From assembly GCA_050084515.1 (NCBI GenBank), contig CM114271.1:21948001-22012000 (forward strand): a stretch of 64,000 nucleotides of DNA, written 5' to 3'. Numbering within the stretch: the stretch's first letter is position 1; each line of letters begins with the position of its first letter. The stretch comes from Blasia pusilla. Taxonomy: Eukaryota; Marchantiophyta; Marchantiopsida; Blasiales. The notes beneath the pieces were generated by a model. The model did no database searches and was not told the DNA's origin. It worked only from the letters and a program-made list of their open reading frames with translations. Both the position numbers and the translations under genes were made by a program. Below, piece by piece: positions 39,550-52,500 of the stretch.

Positions 39550-41385
39550 GTAGCTAATTTGGATCTTATTAGGAAAATTTATTCATTGATGGTCTTGGTG
39601 GAACCAAAAAAAAATTTCTATATAATCTCCTTCTTGCTATCATGCAAAGTAAGGATTATATTGCTCTTGCAGTTGCATCTTTTGGTATTGCTGCTTTGTT
39701 ACTCGATGGAGGTTGTACTTCTCATTATCAATTTAAGATTCCTGTCCAGATACATGAATTGTCTACTTGCAAGTAAGTTTATGTCAAATATTTTTTTATT
39801 ACTCTGATTCACTTCTAAGATTAATGTTTTCATGAATTTTTATTAAATTTATATATTATGTATAAATATTGTTTACATTTGAATTATTTTATGTTTTCTA
39901 GCTTATTTGTTAATAGTGATATTGCACGCCTCATACAAAATGCAAAGTTGATCATATGGGATGGAGCTCCTATGACGCATCGTCATGCTTTTGAGGTTGT
40001 AAATCCTATCTTCCAAAATATGATGGGTTTGATGGATCATGTATTACGAGATGTGCCTTTTGGGGACAAGATATTTATTGTTGGTTGTGATTTCCGACAA
40101 CTTATTCCTGTAGTACGTCATGATGATGGACCAACTATTGTGCGTGCAATCCTTATGAGATCTCTTATTTGGACTCGTGTGAGAATAATGAAACTCACTA
40201 CCAACACGAGAGTGATTTTTTTGCAAGTTAACAACGACTGAACCTTCTATTGTTGCTTTTGTTATCTTATGGATTTTTATGAAGATGTGCTCATTCCTTT
40301 TCTGTCAAATTTGTTTAGGAGAAGCATGACATGAGCAAGATGGATTTTCAAACAGGTTATTGAAGGTTGGCGAGGGTCATATACCATTGCATTGTGAGCT
40401 TGAAGATGATTTTATAAAAATTCCTGATGCGATGATTATTAAGAGTCACAGACTTAATGATTTTATTGAAATTGTCTATGGACGTGATATTGATAAGTGG
40501 AGTGATATTGACTTTTTGAGGTATACATCTATTCTTACAACAAATGATACTATTGGGGATTTGATCAATGCCAAAATCATGTCATAATTTCCAAGAGAGG
40601 TAATTTCAATATTTCATGAATGTCTTCAATTTACATGAAATGAAGACACAATTAATTTGTACTCTACGAAAATATCCTTTTGATGCTAATGATGGTTTCT
40701 CTTCTCATGTGCACACTTCTAAGTGCTGATTCGGTAATTGATAATGGGATGAGGTTGGTATACCCAACATAATTCTTGAATACTTGTTTGCCATAAGGAT
40801 TTCCACCACATTACTTAACGTTGAAGATTGGAGCTCTAATTATGCTACTGCGGAATATGAATGGAGCAAAGGGACAAGAAAACGTGACTCGCTTGGATTT
40901 GGTCAACAAGTTATAGATGTTGTAATTATGACAAGACAAAATATTGGAGCTCGAGTGTTTATTCCATACATTCCGTTAATTGCATCTGATTAAGGGTTAC
41001 CTTTTGATTTACGAAGATTTCAATTGGATTTGGTCAACAAGTTATAGATGTTGTAATTATGACAAGACAAAATATTGGAGCTCGAGTGTTTATTCCATAC
41101 ATTCCGTTAATTGCATCTGATTAAGGGTTACCTTTTGATTTACGAAGATTTCAATTTCCTATTCGACAAGCCTTTGCTATGACGATTAATAAGTCTCAAT
41201 GTCAAACATCAGATATAGTTGGTATTTACTTGCCAAATCCTGTATTTTTTCACGGATAATTATATGTTGCCTTATCTAGAGTAGGTTCTAGCAAGTCAAT
41301 CCATATGATGATTGATAGTCAAAATCCACCAAACAAAGATGATGTTTATATTATAAATGTTGTATATTCTGAAGTGTTACATTAA
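39550..41385 (+). pseudogene. Helitron PIF1-like helicase, fragmented
   Basis: Motif I is degraded (GLGGTKKKF instead of GPGGTGKTF). DEXQ-like and later motifs are readable as IWDGAPMTHRHAFE and GCDFRQLIPVV. The C-terminal part at 40360-40587 reads EGHIPLHCELEDDFIKIPD ... DLINAKIMS, and 41150-41385 reads [15 protein letters not shown] and VALSRVGSS. Breaks lie between the pieces. The region contains an exact 131-bp tandem duplication. Confidence 0.8.
40893..41154 (+). repeat. Exact 131-bp tandem duplication inside the Helitron helicase
   Basis: 40893-41023 and 41024-41154 show no difference by eye (both begin TTGGATTTGGTCAACAAG and end GAAGATTTCAA). The duplication lies in a decayed gene whose other parts have many mutations, so it is recent relative to the element or an assembly artefact. 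Confidence 0.9.
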
Positions 41386-41480
41386 TTAAATAATAGCTAG
41401 GATTTTCATTTTTTCTGTATGTAATATTTTTATCATTATAAAATTTGACGCCGATGCATCGCATGGGCATTCTTACTATT

Positions 41481-42246
41481 ATTGATAGATTCCGTAACTT
41501 GGAGGGCCTGCGACTTAAACACACACAAATATATTTTGGACGTCTGACAGTAGGAGGTGAACGTTCACCTTTGATGGTATCCCACACCCGAGCACGGCAT
41601 TTGATCATATACAAAATTATGAATTCGTACATCTAAGCCTAAGATACGTTTTTTAGACGCCCTATTTAGGTCATACACCTCAGAAATAACGGAACTCACC
41701 ATTGACGTCGTCGGGACATAAATGGAAGCCGTCCTTGTTTTATAGTCAAACGGTTGAAGGACGTCCAAAACTTGAGACGCCCTATTGACCTAAATATTTT
41801 CCCATTATCCAACGAACCAACTCTCTACCGCACCATTTGTTCCGCTTGCGTGTTTCTCTGCGAACACCAACTAGCGAGCGCGTGCAGGGCTCGGACATTA
41901 TATTTTAGGAGATCAACTTTTTACTGGGACTCTTGGAAACATTTAGGTTTTTTGAAATAATTGTCAACCAACCCCTTAAGACTTTTACATGATCGGGTTT
42001 TTGTGTAAGAGTTTTTCCTTGTCAAGTTATGTCCGGGATGTAACTTGAGTCGCCAAATTTTTGAAGGGTTTGGAATTGGCATGCTAGTTTTTGCTGTCAC
42101 ATTGTCTACCTTTCGATTTAGTTATGGCTAAAAAGCAAAGTCCCCCAGTAGCCTTCTTAGCTCACCTCCTCATTTTTTTACCTTTTGCTAGAGTTGAACC
42201 AAAATTCCCCCTACCTGTTGGGGGCCATAGATGGTAAGAACCCTTC
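41481..42246. other. Unassigned stretch between Helitron and hAT
   Basis: Contains a perfect 16-bp palindrome AGGTGAACGTTCACCT at 41555-41570, and a repeated word ACGCCCTATT at about 41659 and 41775. No coding domain is recognised. Confidence 0.4.
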
Positions 42247-44662
42247 CTACAAAGAGTATTCATAAAATGAATTTTCTTTGTAGGAGGGTTTTGAATCTAC
42301 AGAAAATAAATAACAACTAAAAAAATTTGCAAAGTGAAATAAAGTCGTAGAGAAACTAGGACGAAGGGCTAGGATTAAACTCACCTTCCTCATCACCTTC
42401 AAGTACAACAAGAGGAACAATGTACAACTTTGGATTAGCATATACAAATCTATATTCCTTGGAGTGTTTCCATGTGCCCATAGCAGAAATGAGGACCTCA
42501 TCCACATAAAATTCTTAGTTGGACCCTCCATATTAACCCTCAGCAAAGCTTCAAAGTGAGAAGAGGTTAAGCTATTTCTTAAGCTATTCTTAATGACATT
42601 CTGAATGCTAAAAGCTCTCTCACATAATGTTGTTGATACACATTGGACTCTAGCTATATCATCTAAAATACAAAGATAAGCATACTTAGTCTTCAGGTTT
42701 GGACTACCACTTACCATACACCAAAAGTCCGTGAAGGACTTTTACTTCCATTTTGTCATGGCCTGAATCTAGAAGGCCAAGAATTCATTCTTGAGGGTTG
42801 CACCATCTAAAAGAGGCCTTTTCACCCTGCCATGCAAGGTTTTTTCATGTCCATAGAAAGAGCTCGACATTTCCAAGTCTCTCACACCCCAATCTCTTAA
42901 ACTAGATATGGTAGAAGGCATTTGGGATGGATTGAGGATCTTTAAACCTCCGATGGAGTTATTGTCTTCAAACCTTTCTTGCAAAGCTACACATATGGCC
43001 TCAACAAAATTCCTTTGGAAAAAAATAGCGTCTCCTAAATCCTATCCTGTCACATCCCTATCCATTTGGATTGAATGAAAGACAGAACCCCTTATCTCTG
43101 ATTGCAAGCGTTGCACATATCCATCACTAGGACCATAGTTTGGAAGGAGATGAAAACCACTAGATTGAGAAATGAGATAGGCATTCATATCTACACTTTC
43201 ATGTACATAATTCATTCCAACCTATGCTATCTCAGTCTGAACAATAGAAGCAACGTTAGATATATCAACAAACTTCATCTGAAATAAAGCTCAACATTGC
43301 CATAGAATGAAGTATGTTAGCTAGAAAATATAGAATGTAAATCATTTTGAAGGACTTCAACCTCTTTAGAAGATGTGAAGCTACCCCATCATCTTCCCTG
43401 GGATTCACAGTAAAGAAATAGATCATGATCGATTCTAAACTATCACATAAAGAGGTAACGGCTTGCCACCTACTAAGCCATCTGACCTTCTGATAACGTT
43501 TCATGACTTTCCTAGAATCATTTAGCTCTTCTTGTAGAGAAGAGATACCAAACTTCCTCTTAGAACTCTTCTTGAAATGAAAAGCTACAGAATTCAAAAT
43601 GTTATCCACCTCATCACTAAGTTCCTTGCACCATGGGATATTTGCTGCAGCAAGAGCAACTAAATTTGTCTGGTGTGCCACACAATGGACGCTTGTCATG
43701 TAAGGATTAACATTTATCTTCAAACGGGGACTTACCCCATTCCTAGTACCTATCATAGTGCTGGCCCCATGAGACCCAAAACCAACCATCTTCTCGAAAT
43801 CCAATTCCCATTCCCTAAGTAAGGATACTAAACAATCTAAAATGGACTGGGCATCCTTGTTCTCAACCTTGATCAATCCTAAGAAGGAGGTGCACACTTG
43901 ACCTTCATCAAGGTAAGTGAAAAAGAAAACCAGGTGTCATGTTACCGATATGTCAGTGGATTCATCTATCATTATTTCATAAAAGGGGACTAAGTCTAAC
44001 CCTAGCTAGAAGCAATCTTTGAATTACCAAACTAATACATGTTATCATATGTGCACATGTCTTGTCATCCTGATACATCGATTTTGTGAGCATCATAGAT
44101 CTAGATTTGAGTAATGTGCAAAGACCACGGAATGAGGAAAATGCAACATTATACTTAGCCATGAAGTATGCTCCTCGAAATAGATCAAGCACCGCTAAAT
44201 CTCAATTTCTCTTGGTGCTTGCAATAGCTTTCTCTAGATCTTTTCTAAGAGTATACTGAGCCCAAGCCAACTTTTTATGTTCCTTGGATTTACCATGGTA
44301 TATGAAGGAAAAAATCTTCACATTGATGGCTCTAGATGTGGCAAATACAGATTTCCCTCCCGGGTCCTTGCACACTTTACAAAATACCCTACCCGTGTGA
44401 GGCTCAAAATGGATCCAATCAAAAGATTGATACCAAGAGTCTTTCCAAGCCTCTTGTTCTCTTCAATCTTCGAAGAGGCAAGATCTGAAGGAGAATCTTT
44501 CTCCTCGCATGAGTTGGTTTCTGATGCTGGTTCACTGATAGTCCTCTTCATAAACCCCAAATCAGTAAGGGATTTTTGTCTCTTACCCCTAGATGCATTG
44601 TTGGCTGATATATCCTCCACTAGGGACTTTGAGAGTTCAGGTTTGTAGTCTCTAATATTCAC
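42247..44662 (-). pseudogene. Decayed hAT-superfamily transposase
   Basis: The minus strand reads three main pieces. 44662-44318 is a possible N-terminal region with no firm zinc finger. 43897-43265 (210 codons) is the core, with KMVGFGSHGASTMIGTRNGV, then VHCVAHQTNLVALAAANIPW and a KVRWLSRWQAVTSLCDSL block typical of the hAT/ZNF862-KIAA1586-like group. 42717-42500 is the C-terminal hAT dimerisation domain (VQCVSTTLCERAFSIQNVIK ... LRNSLTSSHFEALLRVNMEG). The frames are disconnected by stops. Terminal inverted repeats were not identified. Such transposases cut and paste DNA; this copy is inactive. Confidence 0.85.
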
Positions 44663-44663
44663 G

Positions 44664-44691
44664 CTAGTGTGAAACCCTTTGTAAAGGGTTT
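44664..44691. repeat. Perfect 9-bp hairpin next to CTAG
   Basis: CTAG at 44664-44667, then GTGTG-type spacer and AAACCCTTT GT AAAGGGTTT (44672-44691). The CTAGTGTGAA prefix is the same as at the Helitron end at 36223, so this may be another minus-strand Helitron 3' end. The match may also be chance. Confidence 0.4.
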
Positions 44692-46120
44692 GGGCTTGGA
44701 CGGTTTCAAGGGTTTAGAGTCTAGTTGGCCGAGTGTGCCAATGAACACCCAAGGATTCAACGAAAGGCCTCCTAAGGTAGAGGGAACAACTGCTCACAAT
44801 ACAAAAGGAAAAACCAGAAAACAATGCAGCCAACAAACTAGTGAAGCCAACTTAAAGGAATCCAAGCTGCCAATGAAAGACTCACAAAACTTCGAACAAA
44901 GAGCAACAACGACGAGCTACAAGAATGCAAATGAGACCCAAGTCCCCGACCCCTACTCCCTCGGGCTCCAACTCCCTAACTCCTGAGTGAAAAAAGGAAA
45001 ATAAGCGAGGGGCAAGTAGGAGGAGAATGCAGTGTGCGCGGGCTTCTTCTGGATTGCAGTGGCACAAGAACGAGGCGCGAGATCTAGCACATGAGGATTG
45101 AGGACCGAGTCCCCACTCCCCAACTCTCCCCGAGTCCCCGACCCCTACTCCCTCGGAACCCGACTCTAGCAACAGCGATGGGTCTCGGATGAGCCACTGA
45201 GACTCTGAGTGAGTCGCGCGCTCGCCTGCCCAACTCGTGGAATTGGATGCAGTGCGTTCGCTACGTCAGGCTACTCGGGAAGCCGATTGCTTCCGTTGAA
45301 TCCTTCTCAACTTCTTGTCTCTGGCGGTGGGTGGCAGGCAAGCAGTATAACTGAGCAGGGTCGAGCAGCTCGAGCTAGCAGCCTAGACCAAACTGACCAA
45401 AGACCGACCAGTGAGGAGCAATGTAGCATCGAGCCGTGGGCAAGGACTCAAGGAGCAACAAGCAGCGACTCAGCAAGTGAGTATTGAGTAAGCACTAAGT
45501 AGCGACGACTTAGAACTGAGCAGTCACGGCAGTGAGCACTGAGAGCAGTGAGAAGTAAGCACAATGATGAGCAACAACGACGAGTGAGGCTCAGCGAGCA
45601 GCGAGGCGCCGAGGAGTAAGCACACTTAGCACAACAAGGAGCGAGCAGCGAGGAGGCTAAGGAGTAAGCACAGTGACAACTCCGACGATCATTGAGCAAA
45701 GCTGCAGGGAGCAGATGGGAGTTGAATCGCAACTGTCTCAACCCTACTCTCGTGGCCCCGACTCCCTCTCTCCCGAGTCCCGAAATGTGATGTGCCGTCG
45801 GATCAGCCGCATCCTAGAAGGGACGGCTGGATGAACGCTGCACCCGGGCCCCTTATCCACTACCCTCTTGACACCTGTCGTTCCCCGGCACCTCCTCCCC
45901 CTGCCGGGAAATGCCTGCACCCGTCGACGAGGCCCGGTTACGCCGCCGGGAAATTCCAGCCGGTTTCCTCAAAACGGCCGGCGTTTGAGACTTGAACCAG
46001 CTCACTTCCGGCGATACCTCTTGCCTGTTCAGTTTCGTCCCGGGTGAGTTGAGCCCATCGGTAAATCTCAAAATTTACCGGCAGCCTTTACAAAGGATGC
46101 CGGTACTGTCCGAGTCCGAG
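44692..46120. repeat. Low-complexity, repeat-rich stretch upstream of FANCM
   Basis: Contains two copies of the word AGTCCCCGACCCCTACTCCC (about 44940 and 45131), related CCCGACTCCCT words near 45760, and a GAGCAGYGAG-type imperfect repeat run from about 45400 to 45720. No coding domain is recognised in the open frames of either strand. Confidence 0.5.
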
Positions 46121-46577
46121 CCTTGAGCGCGTGTTCCGAGTTCAAATTCTCTCTTTCAAACGGCTCTTCTCTGAAGAATGTTCGCTCGCGGATTTCTGTG
46201 AATCCGGATTGTGCATATAGATGCATCCGCTCGGCAATAGATTCTTACAGAGCGAGATTGTCAGTCGCGTGACGTGTGGGGGATTCTGTTCCCTTGAGTT
46301 TTTTCTTTGGTGGGATGCATGCGTTCCTACTGGTTACAGCCGTGAGCATGGAAGGTGCATGCAACCCAAGGGTTTGAGGAGGAGAAGGAAAGGATGTATG
46401 TGGAAATGAGGGGCGGGAGTTGATCGGTCATGATAAGGAGATGGGATTTGGGAATGTGGGGAATCCCAGATTGTAGAGAGCGTGGTCTTTGACTCATCGG
46501 GTAATTGTTTAGCGCCGGTCGGTGTTTCAGAAATGATAGGTCGGAAATTTGGGATCTCAGATTGACGGGTTTCTTCG

Positions 46578-49500
46578 ATGAGCAACAATTTCAATGAAGA
46601 CGATGTGAGTGATATGACTCGATATCTTTCTGCTGATGAGGAAGAGGAGTAATGGGTTTCTGCTGCCAATTTAGACCTGCTTTCTATGTTAAGTGGTTGA
46701 CTAGACGATGCCATTTGTTGAGTCCTGCTGAGCCTCCAGCTCAGTTGTCTTGTTCAGGCTTTCAGCTGTCGGGCGATCATACACCCCTGTAGTAGAGAAT
46801 TTTGCTCGTTCTCTCTGGAAAGTTTGATTTTGGGCGGAAGAATATTGTCATTCGTCTTACGCTTTCAGATCCAAATTCACTGACGGATAGGGTGGATGAT
46901 TTGAATTCTTGCTCCTGGCTGGTTACCCTAGGACTTCGATTGGGAGGCCGCTGTTTCGGAGATCGATAAGGCGTGCAGTAGAGCTGAAGGGGCAGAAAAG
47001 GCCGCTGGAGGACCGTACAATCACTCAGCTACTAGTGTGCAAAGTAGAGTGGGTCACAGAGCTGAGGGATCCGGGAGGGGAGCTGGAGTCCAACCATCTC
47101 AGTCGACTCAAAATGGACAGAGCAGGGTTTTTCAGCAGAAAACGCTGGATTCTTTTCTTAGGGACAGTGCGAAGCAAAGGAATGATACAAGCCAATTCAG
47201 GGTTCAAGCGATGGGAGAAGGGGAGGTTAGAGATGAGTGTGAAGTTCCATGCGATCCAATCACAGCTAGAACTTGGATCTATCCGGGTAAGAGTGAATTC
47301 TCGAGAACTCACCCTCGCTTCAATCTTCTAGCTGTGGGTCTTCATCTTACCTTCGATTTCTGAACTCCCTCCATCTAACACAATGATGATCCTGCGAGAA
47401 ACCTTCAGTTTGAGAAACAGACGTTTGTGAACATATTAAACAGTTTTTGCAGAAACATCAGGAAATTGCGAAACCCTTCTTTTTGCAAGTTTTCTGAACG
47501 AATATTTCTTAAAGCAGTAGGTCTCAAAGAAGGCGGTGCAGACTCGGGTTCTAATCAGTGCATGTTTTGAGCAGCAAACGTGCCCCGACGGACGTACCAA
47601 TACAACATCACCAAGACTGCGCTTTTCTCCAACACTCTCGTATCCCTACCCACTGGCCTGGGGAAAACGCTCATTGCCGCAGTTGTGATGTACAACTTCT
47701 TTCGATGGTTTCCTACAGGTTCGGACCGATTTCTTCAGAGCCGTGAGAATCTTTTCTGGAGAACCAGTGCCGTACAGGAATTGCTGAGACTTTCTAATCG
47801 TATGATTTTCTTTACTCCGTGTATGAGCTGGTGTAGAGGGAATCATAATTAACGTTCCAAGTGGATATGCGCAGGAAAAATTGTTTTTACTGCCCCATCG
47901 AGGCCCTTAGTAGTGCAGCAAATCGAAGCCTGTCATAACGTGGTGGGAATACCACAGGTATGGACTTCATGTTTATAGAGGCAAATAATTTGGTTAGTCA
48001 TACAAATTCGCTGATTGAATGAGTGGAAGAGGGACTATTTAAACGGGAGTACGTGATTCCGAAAGTACACACAAGTGATTAAAGGCGTAATGCAAGAGGA
48101 TTGAATTTGCAAGTTCAATAGAGTGGTAATATATCAGAAGGTGGGGTGCTGTATCCGGGAGCTCCTAAAGAGAATTGTGAGTTGGTCTGACGAGGCCTTG
48201 AGCGGCTACACGTTTCAAGTGGGACTGAAGCACTATTTTTCAGGCCAAACCTTTAGAGCCTTGTCGCACAGGTAACAATTGATAAGGTTTATCCATCGGA
48301 CGTTGGTGCTAGTAAGCAGTGTGGAAGAATACTAGAGCGGTATACTGTGGCAGGTCACGCCCACTTTGGGTGGAAGGGGGACTAAAGAAGACTTCAATCT
48401 TTGTGGCTCATGATTCATACGCTATTTCTTATGTGGCTGTGGTGAAGGATATGGCAATTGACATGACTGGTGAAATGAGTCCACCCATAAGAGCACAACA
48501 CTGGCAATGCAGACGAGTCTTTTTTGTCACTCCTCAGGTTCTGGAAAAGGACATACAATCAGGTTATTTCTGGAATGCCTCATCACATCTCAGTTCTATT
48601 GAATTCCTGCCATTTAATATTCTCTTGCTTTGAATCTGCTTTACTCTGGATTTTCGTGCTAAATCTGCGATTCTTCCTCTATTGCAAGTGGACTCTTCAG
48701 TGGGATCTGTAGACATCTGATTAGCCTGGATTGGTCACCTTTGGATGTAGTTTGGATTGATGCCTCCATGAGAATAAATGAGTGATGGAAGTTTGTATGT
48801 TTGTTGTGACCTTCTTCATCTTGATTTGAATGTGGTGCTTTCCAGGAACATGTGCGACAACGCAAATTGTGTGCTTAGTTGTAGATGAAGCCCACAGAGC
48901 CACAGGGAACTACTCATATTGTGTGGTTGTTCGTGAGGTAAGTTGCGTTGCAGAAGCCTATATGTGGCATGTTAGCTTCTGGTACAGGCATATCTTGCAA
49001 CTTTTACTTGGTGATGGATTCCAGTCTGTTTGAGGCTGTTTCAATCCTTTAAAGTCTTGGGATGCAGACATCTATTGACTCTCTAAACGTGTTTGATTTG
49101 GAAGTTACTGGCAGCCAAAATCAAATTCCGAGTTCTGGCCTTGACAGCAACTCCTGGCTGTAAGTTTAATCTCTGCTGCAGAGACATGTGTGTACCTCTT
49201 TAAAAATTGTAAGAGGTTTATCAGAGTAGATTTCTTTGCACGTGTTATTGTTCATCTCTCCAGGTCCAGGTCCAGGTCCAGTTTCTTAGTTTCTTCTTTT
49301 GTGTACTAAAATGTTGGCACAATTGGTGTGCAGCTAAGCAAATCACAATCCAAGCTGTGGTGGACAATCTCCAGATTTCATGCCTTGAATATAGAGACGA
49401 GAATGACCCTGATGTCAGCCAATATACTCACAATCGAAAGCTTGAACTTGTTGAGGTACAACTATGAACTGCTGAATTTTGGACTTCAGGAGCAGCAAGC

Positions 49501-52500
49501 AGCTCATTTCCTAATTATTCTCCGCTGACTCATGCTTTCAGGTACCTCTGAATTCTGAATCGAATCAAGTCAAGGATCTTCTAATTGATGTGATACAACC
49601 AATTGTACACAAGCTTTGTCATCTTGGCGTGTTCTACAGCAGAGAGATTACCAGAGTTTGTATACTTTCCCTAGCTATATGTCTTGTAGCAGCTTGCACT
49701 CTGCTTATTGACGATGTTCGCAGCTAACAGCAGCTTTAGGAATGCAGAGTTTCAGTGTGGGTAGCATTTCCACTCTGGACTGAAATGAACATATCAGATG
49801 TTCTTATTCACATGGTTATGTAGATAGATGGAAATGAACTTCGATTCGTTTAGTGAATTAGAAATGGACATCAAAGAGCATTATATTTGTTCAATCATCC
49901 TTCTAATCTTAACTGGAATCTATAAATGGGCTTGCTAAGTGGCTTATTCAACTGAGCCATCTCCAAGAGTTCAATTGAAGACGCCTGTGGAATTACAAAG
50001 TGGATGCTTAAGCTTCTGATCTCTGTAGAAGCTATGGAAATAATCGTTTTCCTATTTTTCAGTCATATGAATATGATTCCGAAGAGCTTTACAGATCACT
50101 CAATTGTCACGTTTGATGCTCTCTAAAGATTCGGTAAATTAGTTGTGCATCAAATTTATCACCATGGGTTTGATCAATTCTCAGACGTTCCATATTGAGC
50201 AGTGGCTCAGAGCTTTCCAATGTAGAACTCATGATCATTTTTTTAAATTCAATGTGCAGCTTACAGCCTATGAATTTATTATGTCAAGGGACAAATTTCG
50301 TCAGGCCCCACCACCAGCTATTCCTCAGGGTAGATATCAAGAAGTGGAGTGCTATTTTGGGTTGGCCATAACGCTGTTCCATATTTTCAAACTCCTGTTT
50401 ACTCATGGTATGCGACCTGCATATGAGATGCTCCAACAGAAACTTCAGCAAGGGTAAGCTTAGTACTTGCAAGGGAGCATTACAGAGAATGAAATTAGCT
50501 TGCTGTGATGGAGTTTTTTTCATTTTCTTTTTTTTTCAACCTTATTTCTATAATATTGCCCATTGTAATGCAACACCTAAGGTCTTGAGGGTTTATTATC
50601 TTAAGTTCTGTAGGTGTGCTTTGGATAGTTTTGTCCTCCCTTCATCCCTATCCCGATCCATAGTAGATGAGATGGATAGGGATGGTTGTTTCCTCCCTTC
50701 ATCTTTACAAATTGCCTGGTTAGGGAACATCACAATCATGTCTGACTGGGTATCTGCTCCTTAAGTGAGAAAGTAGGAAGATGTGAAGTCCACCACATAA
50801 ATGTGATTCTTGTGATTCTGACATATGAAACATATTTTTTGAACCGTCAGAGTTCTGAAAAGACTTGGGGCGAATGAAAATCTGCGCCAAGTACAGAGTG
50901 TGATGAAGCAGACCATAGGCCATGGTGCACCTAGTCCCAAGCTTGATAAAGTGGTAGAAGTTATCAATGACCACTTTGGTAAATTTCATGTGAATCGCTA
51001 CCCATCAACTTGGTACTCTTCAAATATGCGAATATTTATTCATTTCATTTATGTAGGGTCTATAGGGACATCTCTATTAAATTTCAATTTCCGTTTCTCA
51101 ACAATAGTGGGTAGCAATGTGTATTGTGGTGCAGGTGGACATGATCCCACAAAGACGAGGGTAATCATATTCACAAATTACAGAGAGAGTGTTAAGTAAG
51201 ACATCAACTCCTCTGACACAGTTTGGTTCAAAAGATGATCACTATTATTAACTGATTACCTGAACCGTGCCTTGAATACTACGTCTCTGCAATTGAAAGC
51301 CATTCTTCTCCTAGCGTTGGGATGATTTAGGACTGTCGCTTAGCATTGATCAAGAGTTTTGAAGGGTTTGAATGTTTGGGGTTTTGATTCAATGAAGAAA
51401 AGGTCTAGGCCGTGTTTTGTATTCATCTTGATATTTTTGTTAGAAAGTGCTGGTTTGCATTTTTACAAGGAACTTAATAGTTTTCGGCGATGAATGCTGG
51501 TTGGTTGGCTAACATGGACTCAATTGCTTTGCCTGCTTTTTGAATCAGAGACATTATGGAAATTCTGTCAGCAAAATGCACACACGTAAAAGCCATGGAG
51601 TTCATCGGGCAAAGCTCGGGTAGAAAACATAGATCCTTATCGCATAAAATGGCTAGTTGCTGGATTTTTAATTGTTTCATCTGGTGCGGAAGAAAGTCTT
51701 GCTTAATGGCTCTGTGTCTGTTCATGAACTTCTCCATCTTTAAGTATTATGACAAATATGAGACTAGAGTTATTGTAGCAGTGTCCTTGATCATGTGTGT
51801 ACGTGATAGCCCCTTCACAAAGAGACCTGCTTAGCATCTGGCTCTTTGCGGTTGTTTCTCCCGATATTGAAGGTTGTAGTGTATTTCTGATCCACCCAAT
51901 GTTCGATGAAGAAAGACATTCTGCTTGTTGATCTGGCAGGGAAGGCTTCCAAAGGACAAAGTCAGAAAACTCAGCAAGCTGTCCTGCAGGTACTTTACCG
52001 AAGTGTATAGTATGGGTGTTTATAGTAAATGAGACTTGTCATAAGAGTAAAGCCTTTCACAGCATTGCGACCGTAGATCCACGAGGTAAGGGAGATCGTT
52101 TAAGAAATTAATGATGCTCTGGGAGGAGAAACTTGGTTTAGAGCCCATCACTGTAAACTTTTAGTTTCTAATATTTGGGACACTATGAACTACACTAAGC
52201 TCTACTGGATGCGCCGTGACTTCCTGCCGCTATCGTATTTGATGTCTTCAAGGAATAATTCACCACATCCTGAAACTTCTCGAGAGTTGTGGACTTATTT
52301 CAGGTCAGGAATCTTAACGAGACGAACTAAAGTGGCCATCTAGTCTGGAAATGGTCAAGGTCAAGGTCAAGGTCAAGGATTGTAGTGTGCCCTTCAAAAG
52401 CAATTACATTTAACGTAAACTTCTTAAACCAGCATGCACTTAGAAGGGTCCGCATTAGAATAACTGGAAATTGTAGGGGATGGAACATTTAAAAAGTGCG

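Larger units (their letters stand above)
37171..41480 (+). mobile_element. Decayed autonomous Helitron encoding a Rep/PIF1-like helicase
   Basis: The start TGTATACTATTGGAGGATGCCCC is a diverged Helitron 5' end directly abutting copy 2. The end carries an 8-bp hairpin with one mismatch (GCCGATGC, loop ATC, GCATGGGC; 41450-41468), then ATTCTTACTATT, a damaged CTRR end. Between them lie pieces of the RepHel protein in order: a linker domain (VVIPYYPLILLLWGAHMNIQ at about 37780-37840), helicase motif I (FIDGLGG..., 39570-39620), the LAVASFGIAALLL block (about 39665-39700), IWDGAPMTHRHAFE (39955-39995), VGCDFRQLIPVVRHDDG (40080-40130), and a C-terminal [13 protein letters not shown] ... LYVALSRVGSSKSI region (41170-41310). 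Stops and frameshifts show it is dead. Confidence 0.85.

Noticed and set aside
49260-49284. Short CCAGGT tandem run in a FANCM intron
   Set aside because: A simple slip repeat in an intron with no sign of function. A similar GGTCAA run is at about 52358-52380.
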